Part shown: one piece after another, positions 12,001-25,000 of the stretch | Numbering within the stretch: the first letter of the stretch is position 1 | Layout of the letters: each line of letters starts with the position of its first letter | Source of the DNA: Marsupella aquatica | Taxonomy: Eukaryota; Marchantiophyta | Direction: 5' to 3' | Length of the DNA stretch: 64,000 bases | NCBI GenBank assembly: GCA_973895155.1 | Contig: OZ316892.1 | Location: 29,078,001-29,142,000 of the forward strand | Position numbers and translations under genes: made by a program | Notes under the pieces: generated by a model | Told to the model about the DNA's origin: nothing | What the model saw: the letters and a program-made list of their open reading frames with translations, nothing else | Database searches by the model: none

Positions 12001-12360
12001 TGACTTGCCTGGGTTTCCAATCTGTCACCCCCCTTGCTGCGAACAATCTGCGTAGAGGATATGCGATCCAATGTCCGCCTTGTTCTCAACCCTAAACCGA
12101 GACTGCAACTAGGGGGTCGTAGTCGCCGATGTTTGAAAGCATAGGGAAGGGCGTATTTTTGTGTTGTGTGGCGACGGGCCGGGGTGTTGCGTGGCGATGG
12201 GGTCCTGCGTGGCGACGGGGTGTTGCGTCGTGACGGGAGGGAGGCACGACGGGAAGCAGGGCCTTTAGGTTCAGGGTCGGGGGCCATGAGGCGCGGGCGC
12301 AGGGCCTTTGGGTTCAGGGTCGGGGGCCATGAGGCGTGGGCGCAGGGCCTGGCGTGAGTG
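12001..12360 (-). repeat. Right terminal inverted repeat of the MULE
   Basis: Reverse complement of 1-351. It carries one more copy of the GTGGCGACGGGG-type short tandem than the left repeat, which accounts for its greater length. Directly inside it, 11969-11998 repeats a piece of the TIR itself (compare 12137-12166). The transposase ATG at 11887 lies about 115 bases further in. Similarity to the left repeat cannot be followed past 12360 because the window starts there. Confidence 0.85.
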
Positions 12361-12831
12361 GAGGTGCAAGGGCACCTTCAAGGGTGTCCCTGTTGGGGCA
12401 GGCTTCGTGGCACCCTAAACTGCCTGAAACCTGCTAATGGCATTAGTGTACGATTAGGGGCCATCAATGTGCATCGAGATTGAGTCTCGTGCTTAATGCA
12501 TACAAGACCAGGCTAGTCCAAGAGGGAATGAATGAACCCCTACCTTTGGGTGGAGTGAATGACAAGAGGGTACGAGATCTCCCTGGCCCCAGTGAACTCT
12601 TCTACCATGTACCCTAGAGGCAGCTGGTGTCCACTGAGATTCGTGCTCAGTATTTAACCTTTAACCTAATACCGACGTCACAAAAAATGGGCAGCAGGCA
12701 GCTTCATCCGGAATATGTAAGATAATGTAATATAAGGTGCGTTTGCTAATTTAAAGAATATAATTAGGTTTATTATGGTACGGAATGATGTACTACATGT
12801 GCAATTACCGTGACCCATGCTAGTTGGTATA

Positions 12832-13078
12832 TTATTATGGCTCTGAGCAGGATAATCTATTAGGTTTTTTTTCGGTGTTCGTGTTACTAATGCTTCTCTA
12901 AACGAGAATATGCTAGGAATACTTCTTCTCTGTTTGTGATTTATTTATGCTAATGGGTACATATTATGGCTCTGAGCAGGATAATATTTTAGGTTTTTCC
13001 TTTTTTGCTAGTGTGGCTAATGCCTCTCTGAACTTGAAAAAACTAGAAATATTCCTTCTCTGTTTGTGAATTATTTCT
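12832..13078 (+). repeat. Two-copy direct repeat of about 120 bp
   Basis: The segment starting TTATGGCTCTGAGCAGGATA at about 12835 recurs at about 12964. Both copies run through a T-rich stretch and end in CTTCTCTGTTTGTGA. The copies are diverged by substitutions and short indels. Confidence 0.8.
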
Positions 13079-14110
13079 TGATGGTACCCAATAGATCTCC
13101 GTAGATTCAAGGATGACTCTTAGATTCTGGCAATTGGGGTCTGTGACTAAGTGAACAACTGGCTGATTGGAGACAAACAATCTAGCAAATTTTAGGAGGA
13201 AGTGGCAGAAACTATTTTGGGAGTTGTAATCTGGCAAAATTTGGCAGCTAAGAGATACCCTGGCTCTGAGGCAGAAGATTTGACCAAATGAATATATTAA
13301 AACGGTGCAACATGTGAAGAGTCACTGGAAATCAATTGAACCCAAATCCATTCAATAGGTGACATGGCAAGGGGCTTCAATGTCCTTAGATCTATTTTAG
13401 TTCAGTTCAGATACTGCTCTCAAGTCGCTGGGCACTGTCATGCTGAATAGATTTGCACGGTCTGTGATTCCAAGGAAACATGCATCAGGGGCCCATTTTC
13501 CACCCGCACCCTAACTTTGGTTATGCCCCAAAATCATAACCTAGAGACTTCACTCTACACTACATCTTGAAGAGTAAGTTCATATTCTCATTATATAATT
13601 AGATAAAGCCTGCATAAAAAAATACTTTAACTCAAGATTTGAGGGACTATTATTGCCTATAATGGGCTTTTACTAGGCCTTTAATACATGCCTAAGAGAT
13701 TTCATGTACAGTAAAAAGTTTAGGAGAAGTTTCTTACTTCCCTTGTCCACATCTGTACTATGGTATCTAAGGCAAAAAAATTACGAACACAAAAAACACT
13801 GAGGGCATTATAAGCTGGCATTATAAGCTGTGCAGTCTTCACCAAAAATTACAAACACAGAAATCACCAAGGGCATTAAAGCACATAGCTCTCATTGTGA
13901 AGTGCACAGGTTTAGGAATGGGCTTTAAGCTCCACATAAGGTGGTGAATGCTCCACCTTTTATGTTTCAGGGAAGTGCTCCACCTTTTATGGTGAAACAT
14001 TATCCACCAGGCTCTAAGCTCCACAAAAGATGATGAGTGCTACACCTTTTATGTTTCAAAGAAGTGCTCCAAGTTTTATAGTGAATCATTATACACCACT
14101 GGACCCGAAT

Positions 14111-14203
14111 GAGTAGTGAGGGAGGGAATGGGACTTTTATATGGTAGATGTGGTTTAAATCACACCTGCCACTATAAAAGCCTCATTCCATGTCTCACTA
14201 CTC
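14111..14203. repeat. 93-bp hairpin-forming inverted repeat
   Basis: GAGTAGTGAGGGAGGGAATG at 14111 is matched by the reverse complement of the segment ending at 14203. Arms of about 42 bases pair with few mismatches around a short AT-rich loop at TTTAAA. Looser flanking arms (GTGCTACACCTTTTATG near 14037 against the segment near 14205-14225) extend the palindromic structure. It could be a MITE-like foldback element or a small-RNA hairpin; neither is proven. Confidence 0.65.
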
Positions 14204-15204
14204 ACCATAAAAGGTGGAACACTAGCACCTTTTGTGGAGTACTTGCTAAAAAAAAGTTTTACAGTTAGCACCTTTTGTGGAGCTCAAAACCCATTTTTGA
14301 ACAGCCCATTTTTGAACTTGTACTTTTTAGAATGAGAGCTCCCCTAGCCCATAGGGGCAGGTGTGGTTTAAGTATATCGTACCCACTTGTTTATAGTGCA
14401 TAGTGGGCCATGATTTTAACAAGGCATCGTGGGCCATGATTCCCTGGAAAACAAGTTCTGAGGGGATGATTGTACCCCACAATGCTCTGGCAAAAACCTA
14501 TGATTTGCAGTAAGGTTCCTATTTTCCTTAACCATGTTTTTCTTTTCCCTCAATGAGATTTCTATATTCTTTTAACAATCTTACCACACTGCAACACACG
14601 AGCCTTCAGCTGGAAATACCCATGAATTCATGGCCTTCCCAGATAGCTTTCCAAAATTTGATTGGAGTGCAGTTTATAAAGCCAGTCCACATAAGTTAGG
14701 GGCCATCAATATGACAGTTGGCCATCAGATCCGCTGTGTCAATCTGGAGGTTTCAAGTCACTCAATTTACGCCTGCAGCCCAAAGGAATATCCATCAAAC
14801 CCTAAGGAGAGTGGAGGCTTTGACGAAAAGGACTGTTGCTCTATTTAACCATGGGCAAGGTAAAGGCTCCATGGAGCAATGCAGAGCAACTTTCGTACTG
14901 TTTCCAGTTTACACTGGGAGTTGAAATTCCATATCCAGACAAGTGGACCAGGTGATACCCAAACAAACTGGTATGACCCCGCTCTTGCAAGGGGGAGCTA
15001 GTGTAATAACAATACATAGAGTCCGTGTCGACTAAGTGCATTAAACTCTACCCACCTCTCTAGTATGCAAATCTCACAAGAAATCTCAGTCTAATTTCCG
15101 AATTTCTAGATAAAATTCCATCCATAGCCCTAACAAAACTGCAGCAAAGATATCTCTGCCAACTCCGCTGGTTAGATACAAAGGCTCAAGCAGGTCTGCT
15201 AAAG

Positions 15205-18178
15205 TCATTGTATTTCAACCACGCGTGCACCTTCTCTATCCAACTTTTGGACATGGGTTGTGGCTTTCAGCTTCCCATCAACCAGAAATTCCTGAACCAT
15301 ACTTTGACCAATTCTCCACCCTTTCTCTTCACTGTCCGTGATGGCAACTGTTGTTGGCCCTGCTCCACTAATTGTGCAACCATAAGCTCCATTCTTTATG
15401 GAAACCAGTTTTACGGCCAGCAGACCTGGTATCAAAGGCCCCCTTTTGGGCTCAACTATGGTATCTGATGCTGCATGAGAACGGTGAGAGTCAAAGGTAA
15501 GGAAACCTGTTATTTTACATTCTCAAATGCGCATTGCGAAGACTGCAGCATAATTCAGGGTTGTGTACTTCAATATTTTCATAATATTGAAACTCTTTCC
15601 AAGACATTCATATATATCAAACTAATTGCGCTAGACAGCTTGAGTCTATGACTGATGAAATGCTTAACCAGCTCTATCAAAAAATTGGAATCTCTTGATC
15701 TGCAGCACTAATCCTTCACACGGGTAAGTCCCAAAGTACCAGTCAAACTATTCGGATTCCATTTTTGCAGAGGACGGTCAATTACCCAAATAACCAAAGC
15801 GGGATTGGTAGGAATACTATCAAAGTCGAGAAGAACATACCACCGTGTAAATTTCTTCCATTTGTAGTAAAGCAAGGAAGAAAATTGAAGACTAGTACAA
15901 TGGAATATAGATATGGACAACGATATCTTACAAAGAGCTGAGCCCAACAGATAGCTGTCGCCAAGAAGTATGGCCGATACTAAAGCGGCTGCTTGACTGC
16001 AATTGGATACATGCTCTTTCATTGAAATCTACAAAAGAAACGACATCCAATCAGAAAAGGAAATGCATCTTTTGATCCATTTACCACTGCCTCCTATAAA
16101 GTCTAAGGTAACCCATTGCCCAACGAAAGTGATCAAGCATTTGTTTAAAAGTGGGAAGACATGCAATGAGCAGTGTGATCAGATATACTATTTATGGGGC
16201 AAAGCAAAGCTGCACAATGGGAAGCCAGAGTCATACACAAACACACAAAGATAAGCTAAGCTAAGCTAAGCTAAGCTAAGCTAAGCTAAGCTAAGCTAAG
16301 ATAAGATAAGATAAGATAAGATAAGATACAATACGATACAATACAATACAATACAATACGATACAACACGATTATATTATATTATATTAGAACCAGTTCT
16401 TGTATTTCATTGATTATAAGAGGTGGAGTGGATATCTCAGACATACCTCTAGAGGCAGAACAGCCCGCATTTTCTTTGTTGGTGCTTCAAACTCGGGAGA
16501 CACCAGCACAAAAAACAGGTCTTTGTCTTCGGGAAATGCGAGTGGAATTAAGTGTAGCGGATCATAGCTTCGAATTAGCACAAATCCGCCCATCAAAGAA
16601 GGTGCTACATTGTCAGCATGGTAGCCACTAACTGTGGCTTCAGACTCCAGTCCTGCCTGCACCAGCTGTGCTTTGGTGAGGGGGCTCCCAAACAATGCAT
16701 TGACCTGCACAGACATCAGATTACTTTGCGCCTTGAGTACGAAAGAAGGCTGCAACAGTTTCATTTACTGCCAGTTTATCTCCCCATATCGACTGTTTCA
16801 GTGGCTCTACAGTATTCTCAACCTATCACAATTCTTCATCATCCACCATTGTGCCTTGGGCTCGTTCCTAGCTTTCCATTACTAGTACTTCTTATAGACT
16901 GCACCTACTTAATTTTGTTTTTCCAGAACTTGGAAAACATTCAAGAAATCTTAAAATCTGGACAGTCAACCCTAGAGATGGACGGTAGAGACAGCAAGAC
17001 CTCAATTGACAGCCCAAAGAGAAAATTTGTAAGGGGTTTACCGCAACAGCAGCAGCTGCAGCACTGGCGGCACTCGAGCCAAGACCACTGCCGAGGGGGA
17101 GGCCCTTATGAAGAGTGAGGGACACACCCACAGACTGAACTCCCAATAAGTCCAAAGTGGCCTTCGCTGCGATACCAGCGCAATTGTCCTCCGGGACATA
17201 GCTGAGACGCCCGTCATCCCCTGTGATGGATGAAATCGCCACAGTACCTGGTGCTACGTTGTCATTCACCTGCATACTTCAGATCTACAAGTTCAATTTG
17301 GTACCACCAACATTCAATATCTGCTTTCATTCAAAGGGGGAAAATGCCCGCAAAGTGAATAGCACAGCTCAGGAACTTGCAAAACATACATAGAGATACC
17401 TCTGCAGTGACAAAATCCCCGAGCCCCTCCACAGCACAACCGAGAAAGTCGTATCCCGGTCCCAGATTGGCGACCGTGGCTGGAGCAAATGCTTTCACCA
17501 ACTTCTGGACCACAGCTGGCTCAGCCGTAGTGAGCTGCTTCAATGGAGGAATAGGGTTTAGGGCAACATTGGCCTGACTTATCACCTGCAAAACTCCATG
17601 ACCCAGGCTATTCAGTCCATCGAGGTCACATTGGGGAGAACTCTGTCCAGAATCTGAGGTACCAGACGAAAAATGCTCAACAGCGAGTCAAATTCCTTGA
17701 GAAATAAAGCAAAATGCAAAATTAAAGTCTTTTTGAAAGGGTTTTCGAACCCCACATCAAAGCAATTGCAATTACTCCATTTGAGCACGTATTCGGCAAA
17801 AGGTCATAAAGATATGCAGAATCCCTGAAAATGGAAGATGGCTTCGACTGACCACCACACCTGCCGTTGATGATTAGGCTTGGCTGCTGCAGCTAGTGAT
17901 GATGACGATCTCTTGTTCCTCGTCGCCAAGAACAGTGAGGAATGTCCACAGTTGAGAGAAGAAAGCGAAGCAGAGCTGAGCTGGGGCAAATTGCAATCCG
18001 AATGAACTCGGAGATGAATGGCGCCATGGGAGAGTGCAGTAGGCGGCGAGGCGAGGAGGATTGTCTCAACTGCCATCGGACAAGGGGAGTGGCGGAGTAG
18101 CAGCACCATCGCTGCTGAACTGGAGAGAGGGGAAAGAGAGCTCAATGTCTTTCTTGCGCTCTCTCGAATCAACTCCAA
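15205..18178 (-). CDS. HSK: Homoserine kinase (plastid), six exons
   Basis: Phosphorylates homoserine to O-phosphohomoserine, the branch point for threonine and methionine synthesis in plastids; GHMP kinase family. Exons on the minus strand: 17861-18178, 17400-17585, 17042-17269, 16447-16704, 15932-16028, 15205-15470. All introns are GT-AG and all phases agree, giving 450 residues. The first exon is Ser/Ala/Leu-rich with few acidic residues, as in a plastid transit peptide. The mature part begins near PPLKQL...VKAFAPATVANLGPGYDFLG, the family N-terminal signature. The GHMP ATP-binding motif PLGSGLGSSAA lies at about residues 226-236. The C-terminal GAYGCTISGAGPT motif is intact. Alternative starts at Met24 or Met35 would still leave a transit peptide. 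Intron 4 holds a pentanucleotide microsatellite. The tandem array at 18285-18575 lies about 110 bases upstream of the start. Confidence 0.95.
16251..16390 (+). repeat. Compound pentanucleotide microsatellite in a homoserine kinase intron
   Basis: Runs of (TAAGC)n pass into (TAAGA)n, then (ATACA)n variants, then (TTATA)n. It sits between exons 4 and 5 of the gene and looks like stepwise decay of one 5-bp array. Confidence 0.95.
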
Positions 18179-18284
18179 TTTCTGACACTACTTTTTCATA
18201 CTCCAACACAAAAAAGCATCACCACTCTTACAGACGTGTTTTTGGAAAGATTGTTGAAATTTTCTGTTTATCTTTGCCCACTTT

Positions 18285-18575
18285 CATTTATGCCCCCTAG
18301 TTAGAGTCAGGGTCTAGGGGTTTCACTCTAGACAAAAGACCCATTTATGCCCCTAGTTAGAGTCAGGGTCTACTGTAGGGGTTTCACTCTAGGCAAAAGA
18401 CACATTTATGCTCCTAGTTAGAGTCAGGGTCTAGGGGGTTTCACTCTAGGCAAAAGACACATTTATGCTCCTAGTTAGAGTCAGGGTCTAGGAGTTTCAC
18501 TCTAGACAAAAGATTCATAAAGTAGTATGCCTTAGTTAGAGTAGTGGTCTAAAGGTTTGACTCTAGACAATAGGC
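18285..18575 (+). repeat. Tandem array of about five units near 60 bp, upstream of homoserine kinase
   Basis: Units contain TTAGAGTCAGGGTCTAGG followed by TTTCACTCTAG and CAAAAGACNCATTTATG. Copies start near 18290, 18345, 18408, 18465 and 18528; the last is most diverged. Within each unit CTAGTTAGAGT and ACTCTAG form a short inverted repeat, so each unit could fold. Confidence 0.85.
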
Positions 18576-19029
18576 CCATGTAATAACATTTAATTGCTAA
18601 TTAGTCAGTTTACTAATTGTTTGTTTACAGGACATTGTGGGCAGTAATGACCCTCTGTTTGGAGGGGCTACTAGTGTACACAATACTATTGTATCAGGAT
18701 TTTGATACACTTTAAGGCCTAAGATGTTTATTTTCACTAATTAAAGAAAACTAGAGGAGACTGTGCATTCTTCTCCATAAATCACCAAGGGCATTAAGTG
18801 ACCCTGAAGGTCTCAGGTTCAATCTCCTTTGAGGGGGTCAAATGCGTTATGGTAGTGTAGAATTTATTAAAAATACAAAAATATGTGAGAGGTTCTTGTT
18901 CTAAGGCAGTTCCCTTGGAAAAAGAGTTACAGTCCTCTCTGGAGGGCAATTTATTTTCCAAGTTTTGCGAAGGCTAAGATATTTCTTTCTAACTCTGCCG
19001 TTGTTTATGAGTTGGGGACGAATTGGATG

Positions 19030-22000
19030 ATGAGAGGAGTGGGATTAGGAAATTATGATCTCCAAAGCCCTGTAAATATGCAAAGGAAAAAACAAACAAA
19101 CAGGAATTTAGGTACAGTTGAGTCTGGGCACAAGCAGGGGGAGCAGGGTAGGAGATCACGCCAGGTACCTAGTCAAGGTCATGAGGCAATGGGGCATTCA
19201 ATCCCATTTTTTGTTTTGTAAATAGACAATAGAAGATCAACAAATGCAGCAGCCCTCTTATTTTATCAACCAAAGTTTGGGAAGACCCTCCAGGTGTTGA
19301 ATCACTGCGTGCTAGGAAATCCAGAAGGGTATTTATCAAAATGGAATAGTTGGGAAGATAGAAAAATGGTTAGTTTGTGCACTTTTGTCATTTCGTATGT
19401 TGTTCACTTGTTTGAGAGAGTTGTTAGAGAGAAGTTTTAGAGGTTCATGTTTACTATACAATAGTAGACAGTTACATAAATACAATAAATGTAAGCTCGG
19501 ATGGGATCCCCCTCAAACCTTTTAGCTTGGACGTGATACTAACGAGCTCTGACTCTATGTGTGAGCCATCCAAGACCAGATGCAAGTTTCTAGTGATCTC
19601 CTCCAAGCTTAAAGGTTTGAATTGAAATCCCCTCTGAGCTTATACCACCTAAATAATTGTGCTCTAAATAGTTACGTTGCCTATCATTTGAAACTCAAAT
19701 TCCCTCACACTTTCAACCAAGATGCTCATGCTGTTATCAAATTCGTGAGTAGCACCATCTACTTCGATACTTGTCACGCTTGGATCCACAAACACCTTGC
19801 ACACATCCTCATTGGGAGTTCTCCCTGTTGTACCATGGTAATGGTAGTAATGCAGCTTATTTTCGTAACAATTTCTACAATCCTGAAAATTCATGTGAGT
19901 AATGGTCTCCCACTCTTCCATCCCTGGTGGCACCTGCCATAGTACAATAGCAGAAGATCTTGTCAACAAGCTGCCAAGATTGTGATTTAAACAAAAACCA
20001 AAATGTTCTTAGAATAGATGTCTACATCGAACCTTCCTTCACAGGTACTCTAGCAACAAGAGCCCTCTTGCGATGATCTCACTCAGGCTTTCAAGCGAAC
20101 TAATCTCTTATCTGTCAAGCTGTCACTCCAGTGCGAAATATTTCTTGGAACTTCTTTTATACCCACCGCATCCCAAGGTCCCTCTCGGATGAAAATATAA
20201 TTCAAAAACAGTCCAAGAACAACTCAGACAGACATTATTTGCTCAAGTGCTATCAAATCTACCTGAGTAATTTACTCACTTCAACGTTCCTTGCAAAGAA
20301 GAGTTCAATGTATCCAAATTTTGAGACGAGACCAAAAGTAAAAGAACTGTATTACTCGTCGGATAGGAAAAACAAAAAAGCAGTATAACTCTCCCGCGTC
20401 ATGAAAACAATGCAATGCAGAGTGTAAACAGCCATTGAAATTCTGGTGGAGACATGCAACAAGATTGGTCCATGTAGAGCTATCCAGTAATTCGTTGTCC
20501 ATGACTCACTACAACAGGCCAAGTACTTAATTAATCATAGAAAGTGGTGTGTTCAGAGGATTTCCTCCCTGAACAAATTATGACAATCAAGTCAAGAAGA
20601 AGTAGAAAGAAACAGAAACTTAGCAGGCTCGTAGCTATACAATACCTCGACATGACGGGCCCAATGGATGCCTCTACCCAGCACATATTTTGCTTGATGG
20701 ATAGCTTTGACATCTCGCCAATGTGACCAATTTTCGTCAGATGTATTCACCTGACGGCGGTAAACCAACTTCTCCATTGCCCATTGCCTGAAACAACCCG
20801 AGAATCCAAATGCGTTGTAAGTTTTCATGTTCAAATGCTGACATGAGAAGGGCACAATCACCAGACATAAACCTGTGTGAATGTGGCTCATCTCTGTACC
20901 ACGTTTTCAAAGCACGTTAAATCTTCACATCCCATTTCGGCCAGTAAGGAAGTAAAGCGAAAAGGAACATGAATGAAGTGATGGACGAATGAAGGGCCCT
21001 TACATAGAATGAGGTCAGGACACATGAAGAAGCGGACCAAAGGATTCTTGAAAAATGGTTCAAGGTTGCAGATTCCCTTACCTCGTTGTTCTAACATAGA
21101 GCGAATTAAGCTTTAGGTAAAAATTGTCCTCTAATTGGTACACGGAAAACGAGTGGGAATAGGAGACAAATTTCCTTAGGGACCTGATCGTGTTCGCAGG
21201 GACACTCTAAAAATCCAGTATCTCACATTCATTTCTATTTCTCGTGGAAATCTAATGAAAGTTAAGTTACAGGAGAGTCAATGCTAGGATCATCCTGAGA
21301 GACATTGAACGCGTTCACTAGACTACCTTTAGAATTGAAATCTAAGAGGAGCATTCCATATCCTCTTCAAAAACACCATTTGAATTTTCTTATCTTGGGG
21401 AGGGCTCACATACATTCTCAATTGCTACAAGGGTTTCATGTTTAACGAAGTTACAGGAGCGTGCATAGATGACTCACTGGTACAGACACTCCATGTAATT
21501 TTGTCACTAATGAGGCACTCGTCACCTTTCTGTCAAACATCTTTGAATGACACCCGTCAGCAATCAAAATGGAAAATTAGAGAACTCAAGAGAGAAATTA
21601 GGTAGGGAGAGGGAGGCGTCTACCTTTGATGTAAGGTCGGGTCGGCATCATTTCTTACACAATGATCTGGAAGCATGGGCATCTGCTGCAGCTCGATGGT
21701 GATCGCTCTTCTTCCCCTCTTTGCCATTTCAGACATAAGCTCGTGAAAGCTGGATTCGAGGAGACCCCCATGGGATAAATGCAGGTACTCATCGAGGTCG
21801 AAGAAGAAAGTCCATTTGGCAAGAGTTTTGGCGCGGAGCAAACAGTCATTCGCCAGGACAAACTGATTTAAATTATGGGCAGTGTATCGACCTTGCATCC
21901 TGACATTCATGATGCTTATTCGCCCGAGCTTCACCCATGGTTCCCATACTCTCCAGATTACATCGTCAATACCTGAAACCAATGGCAAATTACATTCGAA

Positions 22001-25000
22001 ACAAATTCTAAGAAGCCAAGATTTTCTGATCAGATTTTTGACTGCTGAAATGGCCCTGGTCTTGCTTCCCTTTTGAGGACAGTAAGGTTTTCTTTCAGCG
22101 TTGAGATGGACTACGATGTTCCTCGCCAGGTTGGAAACAGAAACGAGATCATTTAAAACTCTCGATAACCACTGCAAAAACATATGGCATAAACAGAAAA
22201 AAAAAATCTGTAACTCTGTAAACACCCAAAGGTTCATGCTACATGCGTTTGTAAGTCAATGAGATTTTGAGAGAATATCTTCATCCACCCATTCTTGTTT
22301 TTGTTCCAGAAACTCCTGGTTGAGCTAGACCAGTACCATCTATGCTTTAGAACTCCTCGAATTATACCTCTTCTTTTTAACAATTACTAAGGTTTCCTAT
22401 GTCTGCCTCTCCGTTCACTTACCCCCGGTTGGGGATCAAGGTGTATTGAAATCAGTATTGTATTGACTGAGATATTCATTCGATTCTTCCAACATAAAAT
22501 TGGAAGACGAAGGAAATGTTCACATTTTTCACTTCAGAACATCGAGGGTACCAATTTGTACATACCGCCTGTGTCGTAGAAAATGAAATGCGAATTTTCG
22601 CCGAAGAGTCTCATGTGGTAAGCGATCCACTCCCTTGCTCGGTAGGGACTGATTGAACCGCGGAGAGGAGGTCCACAATACAAGTACTCATACTGGAACT
22701 GATCGTCAAAAACGGAACCGTTATAAGCTCCCGGTTCCTCAACCATGGCCACGAATTCCACACCTCGCAACCCATTGTATAAGTATGATTCGTCGCGATT
22801 CGCAATCATCATCAACTGACCACCTTCACTATCGATGCCGACCGGCGCTTCGAATGTACAATAGATCACTACAGCGATGTATTCCAATTGGTTAGTAAAT
22901 GTCACATCGTCATCTATATACGACGTGGCTGTACCAATGATCACGTCATGTCCGAACCCTTCGCCGTCGCTCCGTGTTGCCTGCCAGTCACCGCCAATCA
23001 CGACGAATCATCATCATTCGTGATCCGCCAATCAACACCATTATCCACATTTACACAATATTCTTACGCTTTGCATGATCGTTAACATCCAACTGAGTTA
23101 TATCCCGAGCTCGGTCCCCAGAAATGTCGACTGAGGACTAGGCACAACTTCTTGCGTCCCCTCACCTTTCCCAATCACTTTCCCGAAAACTTCAGGGTAA
23201 TCGAGCGTCGAAGTCATGTTGTGGTTCCAGAGAATTTGTCCTCAACGGTTATGGCAAACCCGTACGAGGGCACGGACTCGTCCACAACAATAAGATTTAG
23301 GTTTCCAAATCCGCAGGCCAGCACACTCCCCTGCCCTCACCAATATTATGGACGCAGAATCGAAATAGAAATCCAGACAAGCTGGGAATCTCATTGGCCA
23401 CGTCAATGTTTTGTGAGGTGACTGACCTCGGTGAAGATATTTGATGTCGACTTCGATTTCGACGACGAAGACGGGACCCAAGAACACTTGAAGGAAGGCT
23501 TGCTCACTCGATACAAATGCTTAGTGCCCAGTCCTGTCACCCCAAAGGTCGTGGGAGTGGTGCGGTAAGCGCCCACCAGGACGAACAGGAACGAGCTAAT
23601 GCCCATGGGAACGAATCTTCTTTGAGTCTCTCCATAGGCCTCCTCCCCGAATCTTTCTTGCTCCCTGATGTCCTTCACTTCCGGAGACTCCCACTCCCAT
23701 TTATACTGCACTTCAGAGCGCCCTTCCCGATTGGCGTTAAGCTGTACATTCAATTGCACTTTGTAACTGACCCGTTTGAGAACGTAGACGGAGAGAGGGA
23801 CAGGACACTGAGTTTGGTTGGGAATACCTCACGTACTGTACTACCAGGCCCATGAACGGAATTTTCTTTTCGCAGGGTCTATGACCCTACAACATCAGAG
23901 AAGAGTTGACATGTTGATAGAATCAAGAGTTAGCATCTAGTCCTGAAAAGTTTGAAGAGTCGAGGAAATGATTGTGAAACGAGTTTGCGACATAAATGAA
24001 GGATTTGCGACGTTCGTAGGTAAGGGTCAACTTAAAAAGGTTAGCACCTAGCTCCTGTCAAGTACGAACTTCGAGTACGTCGTTTTATAACATATGAGAA
24101 GGACTGGAGCTGTTCATTTTTTAACTAACCTCTCAAGGATAGCATCCTAGCCAGAACAGGTGCAAGCTTCTCAGACACGTTCGAATCCCAAAACATCATA
24201 CATTTGAGAGCTGTTCGGTTCGTTCTCGACCTACGGTAACAAGTTATGCATCCACTTTCGCCTGGTATGGACTGCAAAGACATGATTGCGATTCTACCAA
24301 ACCAGAGGAAAACTTGAGAAAAGAGTCTACCGAAGAAGGTCAGTATGTGTCTAAACAGCTTTCATCCTCAGCATGTATAATCGATTTCTGATGTTACGAC
24401 AAAAAGGTCGCGGGCATTCTACTTCTCGGACTCCACTGCGTCTCATTTTTCATTCGTGAGTGTTGGTAATCTTTCGGCAAGTCGATGATACCGTTGTCGG
24501 ACAAAACTTCAGCTCAACATTTGACTATAAAGCTTAGTATGCGGCCGTCACGTTAACACTTGTGCACAGCTCGTATACACTTTACTTACGTCTTCTCACA
24601 AACAGCTTGACGGAACTGGGGGACCACTTCAAAACACATCTCCGACCCAGTTTCAGCTGCTGGACGGAATGAAGAAGCGAATTGAACTTACGCTCTCATT
24701 AGACATTGCTCTTCGTCCTCCAGATAGTAAACTGCACACACTCCCGCCATCCGACCAGCTCACAAAGAAGTACCGCAGGGAGATTCCTATCATGAGAAAC
24801 AAGGTGAGAATGATCCCCCAATGGCGGGTATGCGCAATAATCATTCTCAAGTCCAGTCTGAAGCGCTTGTTCCTAGATTTCGTCTTCATGATGAAGCTAT
24901 TCGGCAGCCCTGGAGATCTCAGTCGCGGTCTCCAAATAGCCTCTCCTCTATATCAGTCCATAGTTCGCATTTCCACTTAACGAACGTTGTCGGTGCAGCG

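Larger units (their letters stand above)
1..12360. mobile_element. MuDR-like Mutator (MULE) element with long terminal inverted repeats
   Basis: The first 351 bases reappear as a reverse complement at 12001-12360 with only scattered mismatches, so the block is bounded by terminal inverted repeats. Inside lies a MULE transposase on the minus strand (8217-11887), starting about 110 bases inside the right repeat. An accessory region on the plus strand begins at 368, about 17 bases inside the left repeat. The two transcription units converge, as mudrA and mudrB do in maize MuDR. The window starts within the left repeat, so the true left tip and the target-site duplication cannot be checked. The right repeat may run on to about 12415. 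A 3.84-kb element has inserted inside (1443-5286). The transposase carries a stop and frameshifts, so this copy is probably not autonomous. Confidence 0.85.
12361..15204. other. Non-coding interval with short repeats
   Basis: No protein-like reading frame is seen; the longest ORFs are under 75 codons and have no recognisable composition. The interval contains a tandem duplication at 12832-13078 and a hairpin-rich block at 13900-14330, listed separately. The rest is AT-rich intergenic DNA. Confidence 0.5.

Noticed and set aside
14630-14924. Two overlapping plus-strand ORFs (72 and 68 codons)
   Set aside because: No family features, no intron or start support, and no coherent continuation.
18285-18575. 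CRISPR-like repeat array
   Set aside because: Units are contiguous and diverged without unique spacers, and the DNA is plant nuclear.
20131-20388. Plus-strand 85-codon ORF inside GT92 copy A
   Set aside because: Lies in an intron of the minus-strand gene and is not conserved in copy B.
21981-22237. Extension of GT92 exon 4 upstream as coding sequence
   Set aside because: The consensus acceptor at 21973-21974 joins the conserved domain exactly. Partial conservation with copy B is explained by the recent duplication of the intron.
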